From Candidatus Kapaibacterium sp. (lineage in GTDB: Bacteria > Bacteroidota > Ignavibacteria > Kapaibacteriales > Kapaibacteriaceae): a stretch of DNA of 64,000 bases. How positions within the stretch are numbered: position 1 is the first letter of the stretch; each line of letters starts with the position of its first letter. The notes beneath the pieces were generated by a model, which worked only from the letters and a program-made list of their open reading frames with translations, was not told the origin of the DNA and did no database searches. The stretch is from NCBI GenBank assembly GCA_018882585.1, contig VFFB01000005.1:1-64000 (forward strand). Reading direction: 5' to 3'. Positions 53,605 through 62,810 of this stretch are shown one piece after another. A program made the translations under genes and the position numbers.

Positions 53605-56600
53605 CTACCGCATGATGACAAGGGGCAGCGTATATACGCGGCCTTCGGCCGCGCAGCGGACGCTGTACGACCCTGCGGGCAACTGCTTGATGTGGATGCG
53701 AACGCCATTGGCGACGTCGTGACGCAGGACAACACGACCTTGCGCGTCGAGGATGTCGACCATGGAGGTTACCGTTCCGGCCACACCGGTGATGTCGATG
53801 TGGTCTGCTGCCGGATTCGGCACGATGCTGAACGGCGCAGCGTCGATATCGCTCACACTGGCAACGCCGTCCGTCGTGAAGTTCCGCGCCGTCGTCCACT
53901 CGCCCGCAACGCCATCGCGCAGGCCACGCACACGCCAGAAGTAACGCTTGCCTGGCTCCAGACCGCTCAGCGTTGCCGTGGTGTCGGCCCCACGTCCATC
54001 CTTCAAGACCGTGCTGATGGTAATGGTTGCTCCAAGCTGATACTCGTAGGTGTCGGCACCGCGAAGTTGATTCCAAGCAAGGACAGCAGCCGACGTCGGA
54101 ACGTCCTTCGCACCCGGGGCAGGTGCTGTGAGCGTGGGTTTACCAACGACCGACGTAAAGGACCACACGTCCGAAGGTTCGCTCTTACCGCCCACGCCAA
54201 AGGCCGTCACGCGCCAGTGATACGTTGTGAAGTCCGCCTCGAGCGCAATCGTCGCGACGGAGTCGGCCAAGATGTTGTCGACCACCCGTACCATATCCTG
54301 CATGACCTTGTCGCGAGCGATCTCGAGTCGGTACGACACTGCATTGGGCACGGACGTCCACCGGAACTCGGGCCGGGCAGGAACGTTGAAGACAGCGTCT
54401 GACGGTGTTCGCAGTGTCGGCGCCGACGGGCGCACGGGAACCTCATCGATGGTGCCACTGAATACGCCATAGCCGTGCGTGCCAACGGCGATCATACCGT
54501 CCTGCGGACGCGACACCACCATGTCGATCGGTACGTTGCCGATGTCACGTGCAGCGGCAGCAGCCCACGCCGTCGATGTGCCGTTGAGTTCCGCCGTGTA
54601 GTACAGCCCTGTCGACGTCCCAACGACGTACAAGCGGCCGTCCTGCCGTGGAAGGATCGTAACCCAGTTGACGGCCGGCCCCGAACCATTGGGACCCTCC
54701 AGGTTGCCCGAGACGTCAGACCACGTTGCTCCACCATCGGTAGTGGCAAAGACACTGCGGAAGTTGTAGTTCGAGAATGTGAAGACAACGTGATCGCCGT
54801 TCGACGGATCAATGGCAATGTTGCTGACGTACGCACCGTTGGGCAGCGCGCTGTCGACCCGCACCACTGTAGCGTCCTTGCTGCTCGCATTCAGCAGCTT
54901 GTAGATGCCGCCGTTGGACGTGCCGTACCAGACGACGTTCGAGGGATTGCGAGAGACGGCGATGGCCGAAATCTGTCCGGACGCCAGACGCGTCTGCGGC
55001 AACGAGTCCCAGTTCACAAGCGTCGAATCGTCGCCACCAAGTGGCATCTCCAGCAGGTTGTTGTTCCGCCACATGATGCGGCCACCGGCAAGGTAAAGGA
55101 ACCGCTCATCTACAGGGTCGACGGCGAACGGATTGATGAACAGATAGTCCGTTCCGCCGATCGGGTCGATGCGGCCACGCCCCACCTCGGTGCCGTTGCT
55201 GTCAAGGACGACGCGACGGATACGTGCGTTCTGCGTAGACACAACAAGGCCGCGGCCCTTCTGAATGTAGCTGCAGTAGGATCCGTCGCCGCCACCACGG
55301 CGCTCCCACGGCTGCGTCTGCTCGAACGTCGACGTCGAGAACGTCCCATTGTCCTGCATGCCCCCCATGATACGTGCGTCGCCGGTAAGATCGGTGATGG
55401 CAATGGCATAGTGCTGCGTGGTGATGTAGCCGTTTGTCAGCGACGTCCACACCACGGTATCGGCCCGCACGTCGCGCGTCATCTGCACGCCACCGTCGTT
55501 CGCACTGTACATCCGCAAGGGCTCTTTTGTCGAAAACACGACATCGTGCTGGTCCGGGTGATGCTCGGGGTACGACGGAAAGGTCTCGGCAGCACTTGGT
55601 TTTCCGTAGCCCCCTATCCAGGCATTTGTAGAGTTGTTTACAAAGCCGTTCGATGTGGTGTAGAGGTTCGTACCGCCTACCACGACAACGTTGGTGTCGA
55701 AGGGCGAAACGTTGCACACAAGGTCATAGCCGCCTTGCGAGAAGAAGTCGCCCGACCGGCCTCCGAACAGTGGCAACGCGGCACTGCGGTCTTCCCAGCC
55801 TCGGTCGGCATGATACTTCCAGATCGAATGCCACTCGGTGCGCTCACCATCACGCAGCAGAAACTTGCCCATGGTGCCTGCATTGGGCGTTTCGGCAATA
55901 GCATAGATCTGTTTCGGGTCGGAGGGGGCAATGCCCAACACGATGCGTCGTGTTGTCGCGGGCATGAACGACGGCGAGATCTCCTGCCATGTTGCACCAA
56001 CGTCGGTACTGCGAAAGATCCCTCGGCGAGACGCCGTCTGATTGGCAAATCGTGTATTTGAACTCAGGGTTGCGTAGAGTGTACCGTCGGACACGCAGTA
56101 GACCTCGCTGAACAGACTTGTACTGCCAAGCGACGTTGTCCAGGTGCGTCCGGCGTTGGTGCTGCGAAGGACACCGTTCTCGGCCGAGGCGACGAACAAC
56201 ACGGTGTCGGTCGACGTGGGATGCACCAAGATGCGCCAGGTGTAGGCGAAGTCGCCCTGTGAAGGTGCCTGGCCGGTAACGGTAGCAGCGATCGGTTCCC
56301 AGGATAGACCCTTGTTCGTGCTCTTGTAGATACCGTCGCCGGTGATCCCTGCAGAGTTGCCGTAGATCTCGCCTGTACCGTAGAACATCAAGTTGTCCTT
56401 GCCCGGTCGCGGATCATGAGCAATGCAAGTCACGCTGTGCAACTGATCGGGGCGAGTGACCTTTGTCCATGACGTACCATTGTCCGTACTGCGCCACACG
56501 CCGCCGCTCACGCCCGCGGCGATCACCAGACGTTCGTCGGCAGGGTCGACGAACAACGCACGCGTACGTCCGCCAATGTTCCAGGGTCCTCGCAGCATCC

Positions 56601-56862
56601 ACGTTTCCTGTTGCAGTGCTTCGGCTGCCTTCACCGTTCCGTATGCGCCGGGCATTGACGCAGCATGATGCCGCTCCTGCTGTCGAGCGTCTTCGGGGAT
56701 CTGTCCCGTAGCAGGGTCGGCATATCGCAGCAGCATGTAGGCCTTGCGGTCCTGCGGCGCAAGCGCTGCATCTGATGTTGGCGCGTTGCTGGCGCAGCCG
56801 TAGAGCATGACGAGAGCGCAAAGCGGCAGAAGCAGTCGTTGCAGGGGTCGCATCATGATCAT
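53605..56862 (-). CDS. BNR/sortilin-like repeat lipoprotein with T9SS sorting domain
   Basis: A 1085-aa exported protein. The N-terminus has a lipoprotein-like signal with lipobox LYGC at about residue 23. Residues about 90-760 carry sortilin/BNR-type propeller repeats, visible as WRSTDNGTSWTKV, YKSTNKGLSWEPI, LRSTNAGRTWTTS and FATTDGGATWSDV. Two fibronectin-III-like domains follow (SYRLEIARDKV, YFWRVRGLRDG). A T9SS type A sorting domain ends the chain (SIVPNPAADHIDITG ... LPAGSYSVRC). Such proteins bind or cleave extracellular glycans or act as adhesins; no catalytic site is evident. It follows the flippase gene by 10 bp. Confidence 0.82.
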   Translation of the reverse strand: MIMMRPLQRLLLPLCALVMLYGCASNAPTSDAALAPQDRKAYMLLRYADPATGQIPEDARQQERHHAASMPGAYGTVKAAEALQQETWMLRGPWNIGGRTRALFVDPADERLVIAAGVSGGVWRSTDNGTSWTKVTRPDQLHSVTCIAHDPRPGKDNLMFYGTGEIYGNSAGITGDGIYKSTNKGLSWEPIAATVTGQAPSQGDFAYTWRILVHPTSTDTVLFVASAENGVLRSTNAGRTWTTSLGSTSLFSEVYCVSDGTLYATLSSNTRFANQTASRRGIFRSTDVGATWQEISPSFMPATTRRIVLGIAPSDPKQIYAIAETPNAGTMGKFLLRDGERTEWHSIWKYHADRGWEDRSAALPLFGGRSGDFFSQGGYDLVCNVSPFDTNVVVVGGTNLYTTSNGFVNNSTNAWIGGYGKPSAAETFPSYPEHHPDQHDVVFSTKEPLRMYSANDGGVQMTRDVRADTVVWTSLTNGYITTQHYAIAITDLTGDARIMGGMQDNGTFSTSTFEQTQPWERRGGGDGSYCSYIQKGRGLVVSTQNARIRRVVLDSNGTEVGRGRIDPIGGTDYLFINPFAVDPVDERFLYLAGGRIMWRNNNLLEMPLGGDDSTLVNWDSLPQTRLASGQISAIAVSRNPSNVVWYGTSNGGIYKLLNASSKDATVVRVDSALPNGAYVSNIAIDPSNGDHVVFTFSNYNFRSVFATTDGGATWSDVSGNLEGPNGSGPAVNWVTILPRQDGRLYVVGTSTGLYYTAELNGTSTAWAAAAARDIGNVPIDMVVSRPQDGMIAVGTHGYGVFSGTIDEVPVRPSAPTLRTPSDAVFNVPARPEFRWTSVPNAVSYRLEIARDKVMQDMVRVVDNILADSVATIALEADFTTYHWRVTAFGVGGKSEPSDVWSFTSVVGKPTLTAPAPGAKDVPTSAAVLAWNQLRGADTYEYQLGATITISTVLKDGRGADTTATLSGLEPGKRYFWRVRGLRDGVAGEWTTARNFTTDGVASVSDIDAAPFSIVPNPAADHIDITGVAGTVTSMVDILDAQGRVVLRHDVANGVRIHIKQLPAGSYSVRCAAEGRVYTLPLVIMR

Positions 56863-56872
56863 GGTCCTTCGG

Positions 56873-58342
56873 TCAGGAACGTTGGATAAACCTTGACGGC
56901 AGCATCGACCGTAGTGTGGACACGCCGATCACACCCACGGCCATCAGAACGACCAGATACAGCGGGATGGCAACGAGTCGAGCGGCGATTTGTATGGTGT
57001 CGTGGGGCGGAAGCGCATGCACCACTGCGTAGATGATGCCGGCACATGCTACGGCCGCGCCGACGCGGACAACGTCGTAACGGACCGGATATATCCGCGA
57101 CAACGGAATGGCAATGGCAATGACGCTGACTACGTAGGCTGCGACCTTTGCCCATGCTGCCCCCTCGATTCCCATCACCGGCACCAGCAGGTATGTGGCC
57201 ACAACGCTTACGACGGCAGCAATGCCCGTGACGATCGGAAAGTACCCAGTCCGCTTCGTGATGTGAAAGCCGGCCACCAGGTTCACGAACACGCCATTGA
57301 AGAAGTAGGCGAACAGAATAATCGGAACGATGTCAAGACCGCTCCAGTATTCCGGATTGATGAAGCGACCACCGATGAATGGAAGCTTGACGATGTAGGG
57401 CATCCACAGTGATGTGCCAAGAAACACGATGCCACAACCCACGGTAAACAGCGTCAACACGCGAACAAAGAGATCTTTCGCCTGCGGGTCGTCTCGATGG
57501 TGCAAGTAGAAGGGCTTCCAGGCGTATTCGAAGACCGTTACCACAAGCATCATCGGTATGGCCAGTCGAAAGTTCGTCTGATACATTCCCACTGCCGCGT
57601 TGCCCATCAGCAGCAGCATGATAGGTCTGTCGGCAACCTGCACCATGATCGACGACAGATTCGAGGGCACGGTGGGGAGTCCGAAGCGCAGCATGTCGAT
57701 GGCCATTGCGCGGTCAAACGAACCTCGCAAGGCCTCCAAGATGTCCGGCATAAGCAACAGCAAGGTCATCGCCGATGCGATAACGCCTGCCCACAGAACA
57801 CCCTGGACGCGCCAGCCAAGGACGATCACAAGGACGACATTGAGGATGACGTTGACGACAACGTTGAACAACCGCAGCATGGCAAAGCGTTTGGGTTTGC
57901 GCAGCATGCGCAGTCGTGCGAACGGCAGCAATATCAATGCATCGATCAAGGGGATCAACGCCGCCGTCATGACCAGCGTGCTTGCGTTACCTTGCAGCTG
58001 CAGCCATGGTGATGCGGCGATTGGCGAGGCAAACAGCATGGTCAGGGCCGTGACGGCGAGTCCCAGCAGGAATACGATGCGATAGGCCGTTCCGAACACG
58101 CGTGTAGACGCTGCCGCGTCATTGCGGTCGAAGAACCGCATATAGGCAGGCTCCAGACCCAGCGAGTACACGATGTTCACAAAGGCGATCATGGCATAGA
58201 TCGCCGTCACGTCGCCTATCTCGCCCTTGGTGAGATAGTTCGTGTACAGCGGCGTCAACAGGAACGTCAGGAAGCGTTGTATGACGGAGCTTACGCCATA
58301 CACCGCCGTGTCGGAAGCCAGTGATCGTATCGTTGCTTGCAT
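56873..58342 (-). CDS. Wzx-type polysaccharide flippase (MOP superfamily)
   Basis: A 489-aa membrane protein with about 12-14 helices and a Wzx/MVF-like layout. The N-terminal VYGVSSVIQRFLTFLLTPLYTNYL, with LxPxYT, and LGLEPAYMRFF are typical of O-antigen/polysaccharide flippases that translocate lipid-linked sugars across the inner membrane. No glycosyltransferases are adjacent, so the sugar substrate is unknown. Start at 58342 lies 40 bp from the divergent M28 gene; a TATGTTTG box (58362-58369) precedes it. It heads a leftward series with the BNR lipoprotein and yggS. Confidence 0.88.
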   Translation of the reverse strand: MQATIRSLASDTAVYGVSSVIQRFLTFLLTPLYTNYLTKGEIGDVTAIYAMIAFVNIVYSLGLEPAYMRFFDRNDAAASTRVFGTAYRIVFLLGLAVTALTMLFASPIAASPWLQLQGNASTLVMTAALIPLIDALILLPFARLRMLRKPKRFAMLRLFNVVVNVILNVVLVIVLGWRVQGVLWAGVIASAMTLLLLMPDILEALRGSFDRAMAIDMLRFGLPTVPSNLSSIMVQVADRPIMLLLMGNAAVGMYQTNFRLAIPMMLVVTVFEYAWKPFYLHHRDDPQAKDLFVRVLTLFTVGCGIVFLGTSLWMPYIVKLPFIGGRFINPEYWSGLDIVPIILFAYFFNGVFVNLVAGFHITKRTGYFPIVTGIAAVVSVVATYLLVPVMGIEGAAWAKVAAYVVSVIAIAIPLSRIYPVRYDVVRVGAAVACAGIIYAVVHALPPHDTIQIAARLVAIPLYLVVLMAVGVIGVSTLRSMLPSRFIQRS

Positions 58343-58345
58343 GCG

Positions 58346-58353
58346 TAATTTTC
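58346..58353 (+). promoter_or_regulatory. -7-like box TAATTTTC before the PDZ-containing M28 peptidase gene
   Basis: Lies 29 nt upstream of the ATG at 58383, on the opposite strand from and overlapping the leader of the flippase gene. Confidence 0.35.
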
Positions 58354-58361
58354 CGGGACAA

Positions 58362-58369
58362 CAAACATA
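58362..58369 (-). promoter_or_regulatory. -7 box TATGTTTG before the flippase gene
   Basis: Exact TAnnTTTG on the minus strand, 19 nt before the ATG at 58342. It shares a 40-bp intergenic region with the divergent M28 promoter box. Confidence 0.45.
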
Positions 58370-58382
58370 CCAAGCCAAGTCC

Positions 58383-60212
58383 ATGCAAGCCCGCCGCCCC
58401 CTCCAAAACCTTCTTGTCGCCCTTGTCGTCCTGATACCCGTTACGGGATTGGCACAGACGGCCACCACGCCCGAAGGACAACGCATCCTGGAACACGTTC
58501 GCATCCTGTCGTCGGACGAGTATGCCGGACGTGCCCCCGGTACCGACGGGATCGAGAAGGCAGCCACCTACCTTGAACGCACGTTCACGTCGACCGGCCT
58601 GAAGCCCATGGGTACGAAGGGTTATCGATATCCTTTCACGATGACAACGGCGGCAGCACTCGGACCCAAGAACTCCGTCAACTTCGACGTCGTGGTGGAA
58701 CGTCCCGGCGTACCGCTCGAGATGACAAAGCCGACCAAGATCTCCTGGAAACTGGGTGTCGACTACCAACCCTATGCGTGGACCGAATCACGCAGTGTTT
58801 CCGGACCGGTTGTCTTTGCCGGTTATGGTCTGTCGGTCAAAGACAAGAACTATGACGATTACGCCAACATCGACGTGAAGGGGGCAGTGGTGATCGTGCT
58901 GCGCGGCCTGCCCAAGTGGGCCGAGAAGGACGACGCCTTTACGCAGCATGGAGCGCTACGCGCCAAGGCGACGCTGGCGCGCGAGAAAGGTGCCGTAGCA
59001 GTCTGCTTTGTGAACGAACAGGGCGACTCGTCGGACGTGCTGGCACGCTTCGGCCTGGATCGTCTGGGTGCACATTCGGGCATCGTGGCCGTGCAGGTGC
59101 GACGCACGCCGTGTGCGCGCATCTTCCCGCCCAAGGAAACGTCGATGTTCGTTGCCGAGGCCGCGATCAACAGGGAGAAGAAGCCGGCGTCGTTTGCGCT
59201 GACACGCACCACGGCAACTGTCAGCACCGACGTTGTTCTACAGGAAAGCGAAACGTCGAACATCGTTGGCATGGTCGAAGGAACTGATCCGGCACTGAAG
59301 GGACAGTACCTGGTGATCGGCGCGCATTACGATCACCTTGGCATGGGCGACGAGAACTCGCTGGCCGCTTCGCGCGAGCCGGATGTGCATCACGGAGCCG
59401 ACGACAACGCATCGGGCACATCGGCCGTCCTTGAGCTTGCCGCACGGTTTGCCAAGAATCCCGCTCGGCGCAGCGTTCTCTTCATGGGATTCAGCGGCGA
59501 AGAAAAAGGTCTGCTCGGCAGCAAGGCATGGGTGTCGACGCCAACCGTTCCGCTCTCGGATGTGGTCTCGATGATCAACCTGGATATGGTCGGCCGACTG
59601 AAAGACAACAAGGTCAACGTCCAAGGCTACGGCACATCGTCGAAGTGGCCAGCTATTGTCGACTCTGCCAAGGCCTATGCCGGACTCACGGTCTCGACCA
59701 CGGCCGACGGTTTGGGTCCAAGCGACCATTCGTCGTTCTTCTCGAAGGACATTCCCGTGCTGTTCTTCTTTACGGGTCTGCACTCGGACTACCATCGTCC
59801 GTCGGACACGTGGGACAAGATCAACGCCGACGGTACGGCAGCCGTTGTTGCCATGGCCGAACGCGCTGCGCGCGACATTGCGAATGCCGACGACCGACCC
59901 GACTTTATCAAGCCGGAACCGAGCAAGACACAGAGTGGCAGCATTGCCCTTAAGGTGTCACTGGGCGTGATCCCGGATTACTCCGACGATCCGAACGGAC
60001 TGAAGATCACGGGTGTGCGCGCAGGTTCGGCAGCCGAAAAGGCGGGCCTGCAAGGCGACGATGTGATCACGAAGATCGACGCCATGGCGATCAAGAACAT
60101 CTACGACCTGATGGCCTCACTCGGAACATACAAGCCACAGGATACGGCCAAGGTCGTCGTACTTCGTGGCGGCAAGGAAGTCACACTTACTGTGACCTTT
60201 GCCGGAAAGTAA
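58383..60212 (+). CDS. Secreted M28-family metallopeptidase with PA and PDZ domains
   Basis: A 609-aa exported aminopeptidase-like protein. The signal peptide LLVALVVLIPVTGLAQ is clear. A protease-associated (PA) insert lies around residues 110-280. The M28 catalytic domain follows with IGAHYDHLG (first Zn His), HHGADDNASG (bridging Asp), FSGEEKGLLG (catalytic Glu pair), LDMVG and SDYHRPSDT (last His). Residues about 520-609 are a PDZ domain (VRAGSAAEKAGLQGDDVITK). The ATG at 58383 is used because upstream sequence belongs to the divergent promoter. It converges on a second M28 gene with a 6-bp gap. Confidence 0.92.
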   Translation: MQARRPLQNLLVALVVLIPVTGLAQTATTPEGQRILEHVRILSSDEYAGRAPGTDGIEKAATYLERTFTSTGLKPMGTKGYRYPFTMTTAAALGPKNSVNFDVVVERPGVPLEMTKPTKISWKLGVDYQPYAWTESRSVSGPVVFAGYGLSVKDKNYDDYANIDVKGAVVIVLRGLPKWAEKDDAFTQHGALRAKATLAREKGAVAVCFVNEQGDSSDVLARFGLDRLGAHSGIVAVQVRRTPCARIFPPKETSMFVAEAAINREKKPASFALTRTTATVSTDVVLQESETSNIVGMVEGTDPALKGQYLVIGAHYDHLGMGDENSLAASREPDVHHGADDNASGTSAVLELAARFAKNPARRSVLFMGFSGEEKGLLGSKAWVSTPTVPLSDVVSMINLDMVGRLKDNKVNVQGYGTSSKWPAIVDSAKAYAGLTVSTTADGLGPSDHSSFFSKDIPVLFFFTGLHSDYHRPSDTWDKINADGTAAVVAMAERAARDIANADDRPDFIKPEPSKTQSGSIALKVSLGVIPDYSDDPNGLKITGVRAGSAAEKAGLQGDDVITKIDAMAIKNIYDLMASLGTYKPQDTAKVVVLRGGKEVTLTVTFAGK

Positions 60213-60218
60213 CCTGCG

Positions 60219-61556
60219 TTACATGTTGGCGCAGGCCCATGCCATGACGGCCATCGAGTAGGCGCATTCCTGCATTTCCCGGGGTATGAGCTTATCAGGC
60301 GTGTCGCCATCCGTATGGTGATACCAGAAGTAATTGCCTTCGGTCACAAGCTCCATCACTTCGACGCCACGGCGGTGCAGCGGCGACGTATCGGCACCGC
60401 CGCTGCCGTCGCGCAGCGACGAGGCGCCGACGATGTTGAGCAGCGTGGAAACATCTTCGAGGTCTGAACGCAGTTTGCCCGTAGCACTGGTGCTGAAGCC
60501 AACGGGCTTGAAGGTACCTCCATCGCTTTCCATGGCCATGAAGTGCTTCTCGTTCATGGTACTATCGGAATACGTTGTACCGCCCCGAAGGCCGTTCTCT
60601 TCATTCGTCCAGAAGCATACGCGGATCGTCCGCTTTGGCACCAGTCCAAGGTTGCGCATGTGGACAAGGGCACGCCACGTGATAAAGCATCCGCCTGCAT
60701 CGTCCATGGCGCCGGTGCCCACGTCCCACGAGTCGATATGGCCACCCATCACAACCACTTCATTGGGCAGTTCACGACCGGGGATCTCGATGATCACGTT
60801 GCGGCTTGGAGCGTCGGGCTCCCAGTGCGCCTCCATCGTCAGCGTCAGTTCAGCTTCCTGCCCACGGTCCTGCATTCGCTGCAGCAGCAAGGCATCTTCG
60901 ATCGTGATGGCGGCCGAGGCGATCTTGGGTAGCGAGTCGTTATAGCCCATTCCCCCGGTATGTGGCGTTTGGATACCATACGGACCTACGCTGCGCACCA
61001 GTGACGCCACGGCACCGTAGCGGGCGGCTTCGGAGGCGCCATTGTATCGGTAGGCAACGGTGGGGCCGTACGTCGTGAATTCCACGTTCCAGACCACGAT
61101 GCGTCCTTTGGCTTCAGCCTGACGTCGTTTAAGCTCGTCGAACGATTTCACCACCAGCACCTTCGCCGTCAGGGGTTTACCTCCGGTTCCAACATTGCCC
61201 CCTAACCCCAACACGGGCATCGTGCGTTTGATGGGAGCATTCATAACGAGCGATTCGGGACCGCGTTTCCAGTTCGGCACCATGGTATGCTGGGTACGAA
61301 CCTTCCACCCTTCTTTTTGCATGCGGGCGATGATCCAGTCGATGCCTCGCTCAAGATTCTCGGTCCCACCCAGACGCTTAGGATACATATCGCAGAACTC
61401 GGCCATGAGTGGCCACAGCTCGTTATCGTTCATGATGGCCTTGTGCAGCCGTTCGGCATCCTTCCTAAAACGATCGGCTAGTTCGCCGGCAGAAAGGGGC
61501 AGTGCTGCTCCAAGGTAAAGAGCAAGCAGCACACATGCAGCAAACAGTCGGTGCAT
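60219..61556 (-). CDS. Secreted M28 peptidase, carboxypeptidase-Q-like
   Basis: A 445-aa exported metallopeptidase. Signal peptide (LFAACVLLALYLGAALPLSA), a PA-like insert, then the M28 site: GGHIDSWDVGTGAMDDAGG (His and bridging Asp), FWTNEENGLRGG (Glu pair), MESDGGTF and YHHTDGDTPDKL (final His). This arrangement is that of plasma glutamate carboxypeptidase/carboxypeptidase Q. GGAG lies upstream of the ATG at 61556 with a TATTTTG box at 61586-61592. Degrades extracellular peptides (inference). Confidence 0.9.
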   Translation of the reverse strand: MHRLFAACVLLALYLGAALPLSAGELADRFRKDAERLHKAIMNDNELWPLMAEFCDMYPKRLGGTENLERGIDWIIARMQKEGWKVRTQHTMVPNWKRGPESLVMNAPIKRTMPVLGLGGNVGTGGKPLTAKVLVVKSFDELKRRQAEAKGRIVVWNVEFTTYGPTVAYRYNGASEAARYGAVASLVRSVGPYGIQTPHTGGMGYNDSLPKIASAAITIEDALLLQRMQDRGQEAELTLTMEAHWEPDAPSRNVIIEIPGRELPNEVVVMGGHIDSWDVGTGAMDDAGGCFITWRALVHMRNLGLVPKRTIRVCFWTNEENGLRGGTTYSDSTMNEKHFMAMESDGGTFKPVGFSTSATGKLRSDLEDVSTLLNIVGASSLRDGSGGADTSPLHRRGVEVMELVTEGNYFWYHHTDGDTPDKLIPREMQECAYSMAVMAWACANM

Positions 61557-61585
61557 CGTCGTTTTCTCCACGTGGGGTGATGCGT

Positions 61586-61592
61586 CAAAATA
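61586..61592 (-). promoter_or_regulatory. -7-like box TATTTTG before the carboxypeptidase-Q-like gene
   Basis: Minus strand, 29 nt upstream of the ATG at 61556, with a GGAG site between box and ATG. Confidence 0.35.
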
Positions 61593-61641
61593 CCTAGGCG
61601 GGGTGGAACCACAGCCCTCGCCACCGTTGCTCGTTTCCACG

Positions 61642-61649
61642 TATTTTCG
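61642..61649 (+). promoter_or_regulatory. -7 box TATTTTCG before the GNAT-like gene
   Basis: Same octamer as at 401 and 31022. It ends 24 nt before the ATG at 61674. Confidence 0.45.
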
Positions 61650-61673
61650 TGTCTTCGCAAACTGGGGACAGTC

Positions 61674-62798
61674 ATGAGCCTGCACATCAGGGCACTAGAT
61701 GCCAACGACACGACGCCCTTCATCAAGGCGCAGTGGTTGTTCTACAAGGGCGATCCCAACTGGGTGCCGCCGTTGATCATGGATCGCAAGAAGCTGTTGA
61801 ATCAGAAGGTAAATCCCTTCTACCGACACGCCGAACTCCAGATGTTCCTGGCGGAACGAAACGGCGCCGTTGTTGGACGCATCGCTGCAATCACCAACGA
61901 GCGGCACAACGAGCTGCATCAAGACACAATCGGTTTCTTCGGCTTTTTCGAGTGCATCAACGACCAGTCTGTTGCCAACGCACTCTTCGATGCAGCCAAG
62001 GCATGGCTCCGGAAAAAAGGAAAGGCCGCCATCCGAGGCCCAGTCAACCCGTCCATGAATGACGAGACGGGTCTGCTTGTCGATGGCTTCGACGGTCCGC
62101 CCGTCATCCTGATGACGTACAACCCACCCTACTACCAAGATCTTATCAAGGGGGCAGGGCTGGACAAGGTGAAGGACCTGTACGCCTACATGGTCTACAC
62201 CGAAGACTGGCAGAACGAGAAGCTAGCGCGGATGTCCGATATCGTGAAAGAACGCAACGGTGTAACCTTCCGAAACCTGAACCTGACGGATAAGGCCCAG
62301 TTCCGTCGCGATGTCGAGACGCTTCGCGATATCTACAACACGGCCTGGGAAAAGAACTGGGGCTTTGTGAAGATGACGAACGAGGAGTTCGACTTCCTGG
62401 CCGCCGACCTGAAGCAGATCGCCAACCCCGAATACGCCTTCATTGCCGAGAGTCACGGCAAGGTAGCGGGATTCCTGCTTGCCGTGCCCGACGTGAATTT
62501 CTGCTTCCGTCATAACAAAAGCGGTGGCCTGCTTACAGGACTCTACCATCTGCTTACCAAGCGAAAGAAGATCCGGCTTATCCGACTTATCGTGCTTGGT
62601 GTGCTACCGGAGTTCCGTCGTACCGGCATCGATGGTGCACTCTACACCGAGATCGCCCGACGAGCCAAGCGCGACAACCTAATCGGTGCCGAAGCATCGT
62701 GGATCCTTGAAGACAACGAGATGATGAACCGCGGTTTGACGCATACCATGAAGGGTCAGCTCTACCGCACCTACCGACTGTTTGAATCGCAACTCTAA
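61674..62798 (+). CDS. GNAT-fold N-acetyltransferase-like protein
   Basis: A 374-aa cytoplasmic protein with two GNAT-like halves. The first has FLAERNGAVVGRIAAITN and FFGFFECINDQ; the second has YAFIAESHGKVAGFLLAVP and LIVLGVLPEFRRTGIDGALY, a GNAT acetyl-CoA motif A (RxxGxx). Between them is RGPVNPSMNDETGLLVDGFD, a hallmark of this uncharacterised bacterial family. Substrate unknown. It begins a rightward group with yebC and purF. Confidence 0.8.
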   Translation: MSLHIRALDANDTTPFIKAQWLFYKGDPNWVPPLIMDRKKLLNQKVNPFYRHAELQMFLAERNGAVVGRIAAITNERHNELHQDTIGFFGFFECINDQSVANALFDAAKAWLRKKGKAAIRGPVNPSMNDETGLLVDGFDGPPVILMTYNPPYYQDLIKGAGLDKVKDLYAYMVYTEDWQNEKLARMSDIVKERNGVTFRNLNLTDKAQFRRDVETLRDIYNTAWEKNWGFVKMTNEEFDFLAADLKQIANPEYAFIAESHGKVAGFLLAVPDVNFCFRHNKSGGLLTGLYHLLTKRKKIRLIRLIVLGVLPEFRRTGIDGALYTEIARRAKRDNLIGAEASWILEDNEMMNRGLTHTMKGQLYRTYRLFESQL

Positions 62799-62810
62799 TA
62801 CGACCAACCC

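Noticed and set aside
54475-56061. A 528-codon open frame on the plus strand
   Set aside because: It lies entirely antisense to the BNR-repeat lipoprotein gene, whose repeats, lipobox and T9SS tail are clear. Long antisense frames are expected in GC-rich coding DNA.
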